DNA of 64,000 nt from Azospirillum sp. B510 (lineage in GTDB: Bacteria > Pseudomonadota > Alphaproteobacteria > Azospirillales > Azospirillaceae). A program made the position numbers and the translations under genes. The number at the start of each line of letters is the position of its first letter. Position 1 is the first letter of the stretch. Positions 32,992 through 42,200 of this stretch are shown one piece after another. The stretch lies in NCBI RefSeq assembly GCF_000010725.1, contig NC_013860.1, positions 186,001 to 250,000 on the forward strand, written 5' to 3'. The notes below the pieces were generated by a model. It was given only the letters and a program-made list of their open reading frames with translations, was not told the origin of the DNA and made no database searches.

Positions 32992-33978
32992 TCAGGACAG
33001 CATGGCAGGCTGACCGCGCAGGGCGACACCGCTGCCAAGATGCTCAAGGTACCAGCGGTAGGTCGCGGCGAAGCCGTCATGCAGGGAGGTGGGGGCGCTC
33101 CAGCCGAGCGCGGTCAGCCGGCTGACATCCAGCAGCTTGCGCGGGCTGCCGTCCGGCTTGCTGGTGTCGTGGAAAAAGCCGCCGCGGTAGCCGACGACGG
33201 CGGCCACCAACTCCGCCAGCTCACGGATGGAGATCTCCTGGCCGGTTCCGACATTGATGTGCGGCTCGTCCGAATAATGCTTGGCAAGATAGACCAGGGC
33301 ATCGGCCAGATCGTCGGCGAACAGGAACTCCCGCTTGGGCGTGCCGGTCCCCCAGATTTCCACGTTGTCGCGTCCCTCGATCTTGGCGCGGTGGATCTTC
33401 GCCAGCATCGCGGCCGCCACATGCCCGCTCTGCAGGTCGAAATTGTCACCGATGCCATAAAGGTTGGTCGGCATGGCGGCAATGAAGTCGCAGCCATATT
33501 GGCGCCGATAGGCCTGGCACAGCTTGATGCCGGCGATCTTGGCCACGGCATACCACTGGTTGGTCGGCTCCAGCGGGCCGGCCAGCAGTTCCTCCTCCAC
33601 CATCGGCTGGGCCGCCAGCCTGGGATAGATGCAGGAGGAGCCGAGGAAGACCAGCTTCTTCACACCGGTCCGGTAGGCGGCCTGGATGATGTTGGTCTCG
33701 ATGACGAGATTGTCATAGAGGAACTCGGCGGGCCGGGTGGAGTTGGCGAGAATGCCGCCAACGGTGGCGGCGGCGACGAACACCAGATCGGGCCGCTCCC
33801 GGGCCACCCACTGCTCAACCGCCTCCTGGCGGCGCAGGTCAAGCGTGGCGCGATCGGCCGTCAGCACCTCGCAGCCCTCATGGGCGAGCCGGCGCACGAC
33901 GGCTGATCCCGCCATGCCGCGATGCCCAGCCACCCAAACACGCTTGCCGTCCAAAGAGAATTCCGCCGTCTTGTTCAC
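32992..33978 (-). CDS. fcl: GDP-L-fucose synthase
   Basis: This NADP-dependent epimerase/reductase turns GDP-4-keto-6-deoxymannose into GDP-L-fucose. The product is about 328 residues. It has the Rossmann motif GHRGMAGSAVV, SSCIYPRLAAQPMVEEELL, the catalytic YAVAK (in NQWYAVAKIAG) and NVGTGQEISIRELAELV. I chose the GTG start at 33978 because AAGGA lies 10 bases upstream and the length fits; an ATG at 34023 is an alternative. The preceding step, GDP-mannose 4,6-dehydratase (Gmd), is not in the window. It heads the operon with the GT41 gene and gmhA. The fucosyltransferase-like gene at 47.1 kb could use the product. Confidence 0.92.
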   Translation of the reverse strand: MNKTAEFSLDGKRVWVAGHRGMAGSAVVRRLAHEGCEVLTADRATLDLRRQEAVEQWVARERPDLVFVAAATVGGILANSTRPAEFLYDNLVIETNIIQAAYRTGVKKLVFLGSSCIYPRLAAQPMVEEELLAGPLEPTNQWYAVAKIAGIKLCQAYRRQYGCDFIAAMPTNLYGIGDNFDLQSGHVAAAMLAKIHRAKIEGRDNVEIWGTGTPKREFLFADDLADALVYLAKHYSDEPHINVGTGQEISIRELAELVAAVVGYRGGFFHDTSKPDGSPRKLLDVSRLTALGWSAPTSLHDGFAATYRWYLEHLGSGVALRGQPAMLS

Positions 33979-34165
33979 CGGCACCAATCCTTGCCAATCG
34001 GGAAACCGGCGAATTCCTAGCATTGCACCGGCATCGGGTCCAGGCATGGTTGCGCGCGCCATAGCGCCGGGGTCGGGCGGCACGCCGCGCAACGGGCCGT
34101 TTGATCAATGGAGGATCACGGGTATAAGAGCCCCATCCACCGTTCCTGCCGATTGCTCCTTATCC

Positions 34166-35353
34166 ATGGTCTCGTCCTCGCAGGCGCTCGCGATCGCCAT
34201 CCAGCACCACAAGGCCGGACGCCTGCCCGAGGCCGAGGGGGTCTATGGCGCGATTCTGAGGCAGGTGCCCCAGGCCGCCGATGCGCTCTACCTGTGGGGG
34301 GTGCTGCGGGGGCAGCGGGGCGACCGGCTGATGGCCGAGCTCTTGTCGAGCCAGGCCTGCGCCCAGGATCCCAAAGTGCGGCTGTTCGACGCCGAACTGG
34401 GCGGCGCCCTGCGGGGGCGCGGCGAGTTCGATCATCTGGCCCGGCTGTTCGCCGCCGACGTGGCGATCCGCCCCGGTTGCCGGCTGCTGGTGCGCCCCGG
34501 AACGCGCGCGCCTGATCCGGCACTCCGCCTACAGCTTCCCGGTGTCACCCTGTGCTGCATCGACACCTTCTACCATGACTATGCGCTGGTCGCCTTGAAG
34601 AACTGCCTGGCCCAATGTCAGTTCGAGGATGTGCTGTTCCTGAGCGACCGCGATTTTCCCCTGCCGACCATCCGCACCCGGCTGATCGACCGCTTGCCCA
34701 GTTCGGAGGCCTACAGCCGCTTCGTCCTTAAGGAACTTCACCGCCATATCGAAACCCCCTACGTGCTTCTGGTTCAATGGGACGGGTTCATCCAGGACGC
34801 GCGCCTGTGGTCCGAGGAGTTCCGCGCCTTCGACTATATCGGGGCGCGCTGGACCATGTTCACCGACGAGGCGAATGTGGGCAATGGCGGGTTCTCCTTG
34901 CGGTCCCGCCGGCTTCTCCAGGCGACGGCCGATCCTGATGTGGTCGAGTGCCATCCGGAAGACTACCACATGTGCCGGACCTATCGGAGATTGCTGCAGG
35001 AGCGCTACGGCATCACCTATGCCCCGGCAGGGCTGGCTGATCGTTTCTCCATCGAGCACGGTGCCGAGCTGACACAGCCAGTGGAGACCTTCGGCTTCCA
35101 CAGCCTCTTCCGCATGCACACCCTGCTTGATGCCGATCAGCTGGAGAATTTCCTCGATGATGTGCCGCGCTCAAGCCTGATCGGGAGGAGCATGATCCTG
35201 CTGGCCGTGTCATACCTGAACACCGGTCGTCCGATCCAGGCCCAGATCATCGCGTCACGCATTCTCGGGCTGGAGCCAGAGCATAAGGACAGGGGCGTGC
35301 TCGAGCAAATCCTGGCCGCGGCCGAAACCTTGCAGCAACAAAACGGCTCCTGA
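34166..35353 (+). CDS. TPR protein with DUF5672 domain (putative glycosyltransferase)
   Basis: The product is 395 residues. A short TPR-like region (about 1-90) is followed by a DUF5672-type domain. This contains LVALKNCLAQCQFEDVLFLS, ETPYVLLVQWDGFIQDARLW, FDYIGARWTMF and VGNGGFSLRSRRLLQ. DUF5672 is usually found in polysaccharide loci and has a GT-A-like look (the QWDG motif could serve as a DxD equivalent), but its reaction is not known to me. The start at 34166 is chosen as the first Met before the TPR; the open frame upstream overlaps the divergent fucose gene. It is transcribed on its own. Confidence 0.82.
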   Translation: MVSSSQALAIAIQHHKAGRLPEAEGVYGAILRQVPQAADALYLWGVLRGQRGDRLMAELLSSQACAQDPKVRLFDAELGGALRGRGEFDHLARLFAADVAIRPGCRLLVRPGTRAPDPALRLQLPGVTLCCIDTFYHDYALVALKNCLAQCQFEDVLFLSDRDFPLPTIRTRLIDRLPSSEAYSRFVLKELHRHIETPYVLLVQWDGFIQDARLWSEEFRAFDYIGARWTMFTDEANVGNGGFSLRSRRLLQATADPDVVECHPEDYHMCRTYRRLLQERYGITYAPAGLADRFSIEHGAELTQPVETFGFHSLFRMHTLLDADQLENFLDDVPRSSLIGRSMILLAVSYLNTGRPIQAQIIASRILGLEPEHKDRGVLEQILAAAETLQQQNGS

Positions 35354-35415
35354 AGGCTTCGACACCCGTCAAGACTTCCGATGGTCAGCCCCCAGGCCAT
35401 GCTCCCATCGAGCGC

Positions 35416-35433
35416 GCGGAATGATCGTTCCGC
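35416..35433. terminator. Short hairpin between convergent genes
   Basis: GCGGAA and TTCCGC form a 6-bp stem with a 6-base loop between the DUF5672 gene stop and the stop of the minus-strand 1,246-residue gene. The pyrimidine-rich run after it on the plus strand is weak. Confidence 0.35.
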
Positions 35434-35490
35434 CTTACCCTTCCGACGTCCGGTGTCCGGGATTATCCATTCCTTTCCCTTCACAGGGGG

Positions 35491-38400
35491 TCATGAGGGT
35501 TCGCCGAGTGGCGTGGACTTGCAATAGGATTGGAACTGGGGCGATGTGATCTGCTGTGCACTGGTCGGCAGGCTGGCATGGACCGACCAGAAGAAGGCGT
35601 CGTCGCCTCCCCGGATCGAACCGTCGCTGAGAACGACCATTTCCATCTTGTGGATGGAACTGGGCAGGATGTGGATCTCTGCCCGCTTCTCGTCAGGCTG
35701 TTGGCGGTGGCGGGCGACGAACAGGGCGATCTGATCGAGAAACCAGCGGGAGCGGCCGGTGACCAGGAAATGGAGCATGTATCGGGCGGCGAAGTCGAAG
35801 AAATCGACCGATCGCCTGCCCGGCTGTATGTAGACGACATCCGCCCACATCTCGTTCCAAATCTCCATCATGCTGCCGCCAACCGCAGCGAAATCGGCCT
35901 TGCCCACCATGTCCCGGAGGGGGGAGGGATCGCGCAGCAAAAGCAGGTCCATGTCGAGCATCAGGATCGGCTTGTCGTACATCTGAAGAAGACACGGCAG
36001 AATCAAAAAGCGGGCGCAGGCAAAATAGGTTTTTTTCTCGTCACCGAATGGTTCGATATCCGTCTTCTCGAAACTGTAAACGATCTGGATTCTAGGAAAG
36101 CCATTCTTTATCCTTGCGATCTCTGCGTCGGACCGCGCATCCGGATTGATCGCATGGATGTGAAGGACGGCGGGGTGGGGGTGGTTCTGGTTGATGGAAT
36201 TGACAAGCGAGAACGCGAATTTCGTGATGTAGGCGGCGTCGCCACTTGAAAACAGAATATGGTCGATCCCGTCCGGAATGGGGGTATCGCGCATCTCGAC
36301 AGTACCGGGATGGGAAACCCCAGCCCCGTCAAGACGCTCAAGGAATGCCGGCGACAGTCGGATCGCCTCCTCGCGCGTCGGAGATCCGATGTGGCCAACC
36401 CGTTCGAAGCAGCGGTCGGCCTCTTCATGGCGGCCGGTGACGGCATAAAGGCAGCCAAGGCGCGTATAGGTGAAAGGATAGGACGGGCACAGGCAGGCTG
36501 CCATGCGGTAGGCTGCCTGTGCCTCGTCCGCCCGACCGGCTTGGCGCAAAGCGTTGCCGACGCCGATCTGGGCGGCGTAGCTCCACTGCCGGGCCAGATC
36601 GGCCGACAGCTCCTCCAGCGAGGAGAAATCGCTGCCGATCTTGTTCATCAGCTGCCAGGCGCCGCTGTAAATGACGGCATTGCCGGGTTCCAGTTCCCAA
36701 GCCCTCAGGCTGTGCCGCGCTGCGGCATAGGGTCGCTCCTTGACCTCCAGCCCGGCCATCGCGGCGTGCAGTTCGGCGATCGCGGGATCAATCTGCAGAG
36801 CCGCACCATAATGATGGCGCCCGGTGCCGAGGTCGCCGGCCTGGATCGCCTGTTGGCCGAGCATATGGTGGCACGCGCACAAGGCCTTTTTCAGCTGGGC
36901 GAGGTCAGGAGCCGCCTGTCCGACCATTTCCAACGCAGCGAGAGCCGTTCGGGCATCCCCCCGCCGATAAAGCGCCACCGCGGCGTTGAACACCGCGACA
37001 AGGGCGTCGCGATCCCACAGCAGAAGCTCCGGGCAGCGCCGCATGGCGGCATGGGCCGCCTCGACCGCCGCAGAATGCTGTCCGGCCTCGGCCAAGACAC
37101 GCAACAGCGCCGCCTGCGCTTGCCAAACGGCCGGGTCGAGCGCCACTACGCGGCGCAACCACAGGGCCGCTTCCACCGGACGCTGCCCTTGCATCAGCAG
37201 GGTGCCCTGATTGATCATGGCCGCCAGATGCTGCGGGGCACAGGCGAGAGCCGCCCGACCACAGGACAAGGCCGCCGTCGACTGACCGTTCTGTAGATGG
37301 GTGCGTGTCCGCTCCAGCAGGGCCATGCAGGCCTGGTCGGGGGCCATTGCCGCAAGCCGGAGGGCTGAGGCCCGCGCTTCAGACCGGGCACAGCGGTCCT
37401 GCCACAGCATGCGATAGGTCGCCTCCACCCGACCGATCATGCCGGCGCTGTCGCACAAGGGGGAAGCGGCCATCCGGGGACGCAGGCCGGTGCGCAGTGC
37501 CAGAAGCCGCTCCGAGTCAGAGGCGAGCGCCGCGGCGATGCGGACATACTCGTCCTCGTCGCGGGCGATCAGCCCGTTCAAGCCCAGAATATCCAGCAAG
37601 CCGGCCGTTTGCCGCGACACCGGCCGCTCGCCCGGCATCGTCACGATCGGCAGCCCCATCCACAGGGCCTCACAGCTCGTGATCCCCCCGGTGAAGGGGA
37701 AGGGGTCGAGAGCGATGTCGACATCGCCATATTCCTCGAACATTGCCGCGTGGCTGCTGGGACCACGCAGCTCCAGACGGTCCCGGCCGATGCCATGGAC
37801 CGCGAAGGCCTCCTCCAGACGATGGCAGACCACCGGGTCGCTCAAGTTGATCGACTTCAGCAAAAGCCGGGAGGCCGGAACCGCCTGGAGCACCCGGCTC
37901 CAGACCCGGATAACCCGGGGATTGAGCTTGGCAATCAGGTTGAAGCTGCCGAACGTGACGGCGCCGCGCCGGACGGATGGGGGCGGGGCGACAGCCCCGG
38001 CACAGTCGGGGGCCTTGTAGCAGAATCGGCTGTATGGCAGCCGGATGACCCGCTCGACGAACCGCCCCTCCTCCCCAGGACGAACCATCGCAGCGTCCAT
38101 GAAAATGGCATCCATCGCCGGCAGGCCGGTGGTATGGAAATAGCCGATCCAGCTCACCTGCACTGGGGCCGGCTTCAGGGCAAAGGCCCGCAAACGGTTG
38201 CCGTTGCTGTGGCCGTCCAGATCGACCAGGATGTCGATCTCATCGGCACGGATGAGGGCAACCAGCGCCTCGTCGCTCAGCCCCGCCGTCGTGCGCCATT
38301 GCTCCGCCGCGTCGCGGAGCGGTGGTGGCGGAGAGGCCTCCGCAGGATCGGCGGAGTAGCAGATGGTCTCGAATGCCTCGCGGTCGCGATGCTCAAGCAG

Positions 38401-39231
38401 ATGAGTCAGGAACAGGCGCCGCGGACCACCGGCAAAATTCAGCGCCACATACCCAATCCGCAACCGGCGTCCGGGAATGCGGGAGATGCCGGGGGGCGGC
38501 AGGCGGCCGGCCGCCTGCGCCTGATAAAGCCTGCCCCAGGCGGCATGGGCCTCGAACAGGGCCGTCTCCGACAAATCCGGCTGATGCTCCAGTGTCTGCA
38601 ACAGGTTGACATGCGTGCTGTCGTTCAACGGGTCCAGTGCCAGGGAGTGGCGACAGGCCCGCTCCGCATCATCCAGCAATCCTTGTACCTTGAGGCTTGC
38701 CGCCAAATTGCCCCAGATGCGGGTGTCCCCGGGGCTGAGGGCCAAGGCACGACGCATCCAGCACATCGCCCGATGCAGTTGCCCCCGCAAATGCCAGAGC
38801 GCGCCCATGTCGGCCAGAGCGCTAGCCAGGGGCCCGGTTGCCGTCTCTGGAATAGCGGCGACATCCAGAGCCCTCACCGCCCGCTCCGCCTCCCCGGGCC
38901 TCCCCTCCTGGCAAAGCCGCGTTGTCACGGTGACGAGCCGGATCACCGCATCACCACAACCGGTCCGCAGGGCGACCGCCAAGCTTGTGACGGCTTTGTC
39001 GGTCATGCCCTCGTCGAGCGCCATCTGCCCCAGCGCCAGATGCGACCAGCCGAAGTCGGGAACGAGAGCGGCCAAACTGCGGAAAAGGGCGCGGGCTTTC
39101 TCCCGCTGACCATTCTGCAGCAGTGCCACTCCCTTGTTGAAGAGGTCGATGGCGGTTGGTGCCGGAACGGGTAACGGCTGGTGTACGGCGTGCGGGGGAG
39201 GGAGCTGGGTCATAAGCGGCTGCCAAGGCAT
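35491..39231 (-). CDS. TPR-GT41-TPR-GT-A fusion glycosyltransferase
   Basis: The product is 1,246 residues in four blocks. TPRs span about 25-220. A GT41 domain spans about 255-620 (LRIGYVALNFAGGPRR, DLDGHSNGNRLRAFALKPAPVQVSWIGY, FGSFNLIAKLNP with the conserved Lys, DIALDPFPFTGGITSCEALWMGLP). More TPRs span about 630-930. A C-terminal GT-A-like domain spans about 980-1246, starting IDHILFSSGDAAYITKFAFSLV, with a DMD motif in ILMLDMDLLLL near 1094. The two catalytic folds in one chain could add two sugars in turn. It follows the 1,587-residue gene by 40 bases, so the two probably form an operon. An in-frame ATG six codons inside (MTQLPPP) is an alternative start. Confidence 0.88.
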   Translation of the reverse strand: MPWQPLMTQLPPPHAVHQPLPVPAPTAIDLFNKGVALLQNGQREKARALFRSLAALVPDFGWSHLALGQMALDEGMTDKAVTSLAVALRTGCGDAVIRLVTVTTRLCQEGRPGEAERAVRALDVAAIPETATGPLASALADMGALWHLRGQLHRAMCWMRRALALSPGDTRIWGNLAASLKVQGLLDDAERACRHSLALDPLNDSTHVNLLQTLEHQPDLSETALFEAHAAWGRLYQAQAAGRLPPPGISRIPGRRLRIGYVALNFAGGPRRLFLTHLLEHRDREAFETICYSADPAEASPPPPLRDAAEQWRTTAGLSDEALVALIRADEIDILVDLDGHSNGNRLRAFALKPAPVQVSWIGYFHTTGLPAMDAIFMDAAMVRPGEEGRFVERVIRLPYSRFCYKAPDCAGAVAPPPSVRRGAVTFGSFNLIAKLNPRVIRVWSRVLQAVPASRLLLKSINLSDPVVCHRLEEAFAVHGIGRDRLELRGPSSHAAMFEEYGDVDIALDPFPFTGGITSCEALWMGLPIVTMPGERPVSRQTAGLLDILGLNGLIARDEDEYVRIAAALASDSERLLALRTGLRPRMAASPLCDSAGMIGRVEATYRMLWQDRCARSEARASALRLAAMAPDQACMALLERTRTHLQNGQSTAALSCGRAALACAPQHLAAMINQGTLLMQGQRPVEAALWLRRVVALDPAVWQAQAALLRVLAEAGQHSAAVEAAHAAMRRCPELLLWDRDALVAVFNAAVALYRRGDARTALAALEMVGQAAPDLAQLKKALCACHHMLGQQAIQAGDLGTGRHHYGAALQIDPAIAELHAAMAGLEVKERPYAAARHSLRAWELEPGNAVIYSGAWQLMNKIGSDFSSLEELSADLARQWSYAAQIGVGNALRQAGRADEAQAAYRMAACLCPSYPFTYTRLGCLYAVTGRHEEADRCFERVGHIGSPTREEAIRLSPAFLERLDGAGVSHPGTVEMRDTPIPDGIDHILFSSGDAAYITKFAFSLVNSINQNHPHPAVLHIHAINPDARSDAEIARIKNGFPRIQIVYSFEKTDIEPFGDEKKTYFACARFLILPCLLQMYDKPILMLDMDLLLLRDPSPLRDMVGKADFAAVGGSMMEIWNEMWADVVYIQPGRRSVDFFDFAARYMLHFLVTGRSRWFLDQIALFVARHRQQPDEKRAEIHILPSSIHKMEMVVLSDGSIRGGDDAFFWSVHASLPTSAQQITSPQFQSYCKSTPLGEPS

Positions 39232-39271
39232 GAAAGGCGGTCAGGGATGGGGGAGCGGCGGCTTTTCCCAC

Positions 39272-42200
39272 TCACTCGATCAGTTCCGGCGATGTCCCGA
39301 CCATCATCGTCATGGCCTGGTACATGGCGGCCGCATAGCCTGCGGCGTCCTTGAAACGGGGCGGGCGGACGAAGCCGGCACCGACCTGGGCCGCCGCCGC
39401 GCGCCGCGCCGCCCGATCGCTGGCGAGCCGAACGGCCTTTTCGATGTAATCGGTGTCGGAACCGGCGACCAGTTCCGGGCAGCCCAGATCCGTCAGCATG
39501 GCCGCTCCCATCTGGCCCCTGAAGGTGGCGCCGGCGCGGCAGATGATCGGCAGCCCCGCCTCCATCGGTTCGATCAGCGAGGTCGAGCCTGAGAAGGGGA
39601 AGGAGTCCAGATAGATGTCGGCCGCGCCCAGCGCCCGCCGGACATCATGGCGGTCCCACCCGCGCTCGGACAGGATGACCAGACGATCCTCCGCCACCCC
39701 GGCAGCGCGCAGCCGCTGGCGGAAGCTGTCGTGGAACAGGGCCTCCGGATAGGAGTGGTTCCAATGCGGGCCATAGGGCATCAGGAGGAGCACCGAGCCA
39801 GGAACCCGTGCCAGGATGGCAGCCCACACCTCTTGCAGGTCGGGGATGATCTTGTTGACGTTGGCGGTGGAGCCGAACACCACCACATCCGCCGGCAGGC
39901 CGAGACGCATGCGGATGGCCGCCTGGTCGAGCGGCTCATGTTCCTCCACAGGGTCGAGGAAGCAATGGGCCAGGCCGGGCAGACGGATGAGGGTCTCGCT
40001 GTACTGGGACTCGGCGTCCGGTGCGGTCTCGTTCAGGGCGCCGGAGACATAGTAATCCACACAAGGAGAGCCGCTCGTCACCACCGAGGCGACGCTGGAC
40101 ACCTGGACGCGGGCGACGCGGCAGCAGGCAAGCGCCGAACTGCTGTTCAAGACGGCGGCGATGTTGGAGGCGAAGAACAGGATGTCCAGATCATCCGCCC
40201 GCAAAACGTCCAGCTGCTGGTTGAGGGCTTCGGGGAGGACCGAGAGGCGGGCGCCCGTGTCCGTGACCGCCTGCTCCAGGGGATGCCCTGTTCGCCCCAG
40301 GGCATAGACAATCAGCTCGACACCGGGGGGCGGATGCAGGATCAGCGGCAGAACGGCGAAGCTTTCCGGCCGCGGCACCAGCGCCGACGCCAGGATGCCG
40401 ACGCGCAGAGGGCGGTCGGGACGGGACGGCGGTGTCCAGTCCGGCTCAAGCCCATGCATCCTCAGGAAGGCCCTGTACAGGGCCGAGCGCGCCCGCAAGG
40501 CCGGGAGCAGGTTGCAATCATTGAAATAGAGTGGAACGAGACTGACGGCGGTGGCCCCCCGCAGAGTGGCGTTCCTGCGCGCCTCGTCACCCTCGGCCTC
40601 CACCGCCTGGGCAAGGGCCGGAAACGCCGCCACCATATGGTCGGCATAGCGCCGGGCCTCCCCGACCTCCTGAAACAGTCTGGGAGCGGCCAGCAGTGTG
40701 GCGGCATAACGCTCGCAGGCGAAGACCGGCATATCCGCCAGCGGGGCGAGCCCGGTCCAGGCATAGGGAGGGGCCAGCAGCAGGGCCGCCAGGCTGCGCG
40801 CCGCCCGATCGCTGGAGGAGGGGGAGGGGGCGTCAAGCGCCGCGCGCACCGCCGCCTCCGCCTGCGGGTGCGGCCGCCATGTCCAACGCCCGTTGTCGAG
40901 CCGCTCCACCGCCTGGGCAAGCGCCCGCGGGTCACAGCCTTCGGTCAGCAGAGCCGTCATCAGCTCGGCGTCCTCGCACAAGCCGGTCAGGTCCGGCGCG
41001 GCCCGCAGCACCTGCCCCCGGCTGCCGCGCCGGGCCAGCAGTTCGGTGAAGACCGCCTCGATGCGGTCGACGCTGCGCCCCACCGTGAAGGCGAAGGCAC
41101 GGGTCCGCCCGGCCTGGGCCAGCCGGGCCCAACCGGCGCGGTCGTCCAGCAGGCCGCGCAGTTTGGCGGCCAGATCGGCCGGATCCTCCGACGTGAACCG
41201 CAGACCATCCACCCCATGGCGGACGATCTCGCCGCTGCCGCCGGTGGCGCTGGTCACCACCGTCAGTCCGGCCGCCATCGCCTCCACCTGCGAGATGCCG
41301 AACGGCTCCTGGAAGACGCTGGGGAACACCAGCACATTGGAGCGGGCGAACAGATCGAACAGGCCGCGGCGGTCGAGGAAGCCCTGGAAACGCACCTTGT
41401 CGGCAAGGCCATGCTTTTGACAAAAGGCCTGCGAGCGTTCCAGCAGTTCCGCATCCGCCCCCTCCCCCGCCATCACGCACTCAAAGTCGATGCCGGCCTG
41501 ATGCAGCAGGGCCAAGGCGTTCAGCAGGATCTGGGGTCCCTTATAGGCGACATAGAGGCCGGCGAACACGATGCGCAGCCGGTCGAGCTCCGGCAGGACC
41601 GGCCGGTAGAAATAATCGACCCGCGCCCCGGGGTAGAGCAGCGACGTCTCGGGGAAATCATACCCCACCTCCGCCAGCCGGGCCTCGACCCATCGGCTGG
41701 CGGGGCCGGGGCGGTAGAGGGGAGAACGCGGCGCCTCCGCGACGCCATAGCCCGGATGCTGGTTGCCCAGGCAATGCACCACCGGGATGCCCTGCTGGGT
41801 CAGCGGGGTCAGGCAATGGGCGCCGATCAGGTCGAGGTTGCCGATCAGGCAGACCTCGCTGCCATGACGGCGGACCGCCTCCAGCACGCAGGCGACATTC
41901 GCGCGCAGGATGGCGATGCAGCGTTCGCGGTCGTCGAAATTGAACGCCCTCCCCTCCCGCCAGTAACCATGGAGGGTCAGGCCGCGCTCGACCCGCTCCT
42001 CCAGATCCTCCGTGCCCGCCATGCCGGGACGGATGAGGTCGGGAACGTCGGCGGTCAGGATGCGGACATCGTGGCCGCGGCGTAGAAGGTCGGCCGAGAA
42101 TTCCCAAAGCTTGCGGCCGTAGCCGCCGAACTCCTGTGGCGGAAACAGGTTGGTCACCACCAGGATCCGGCGCGGCGTCTTGGTCGGTTCCACTGTCGGC

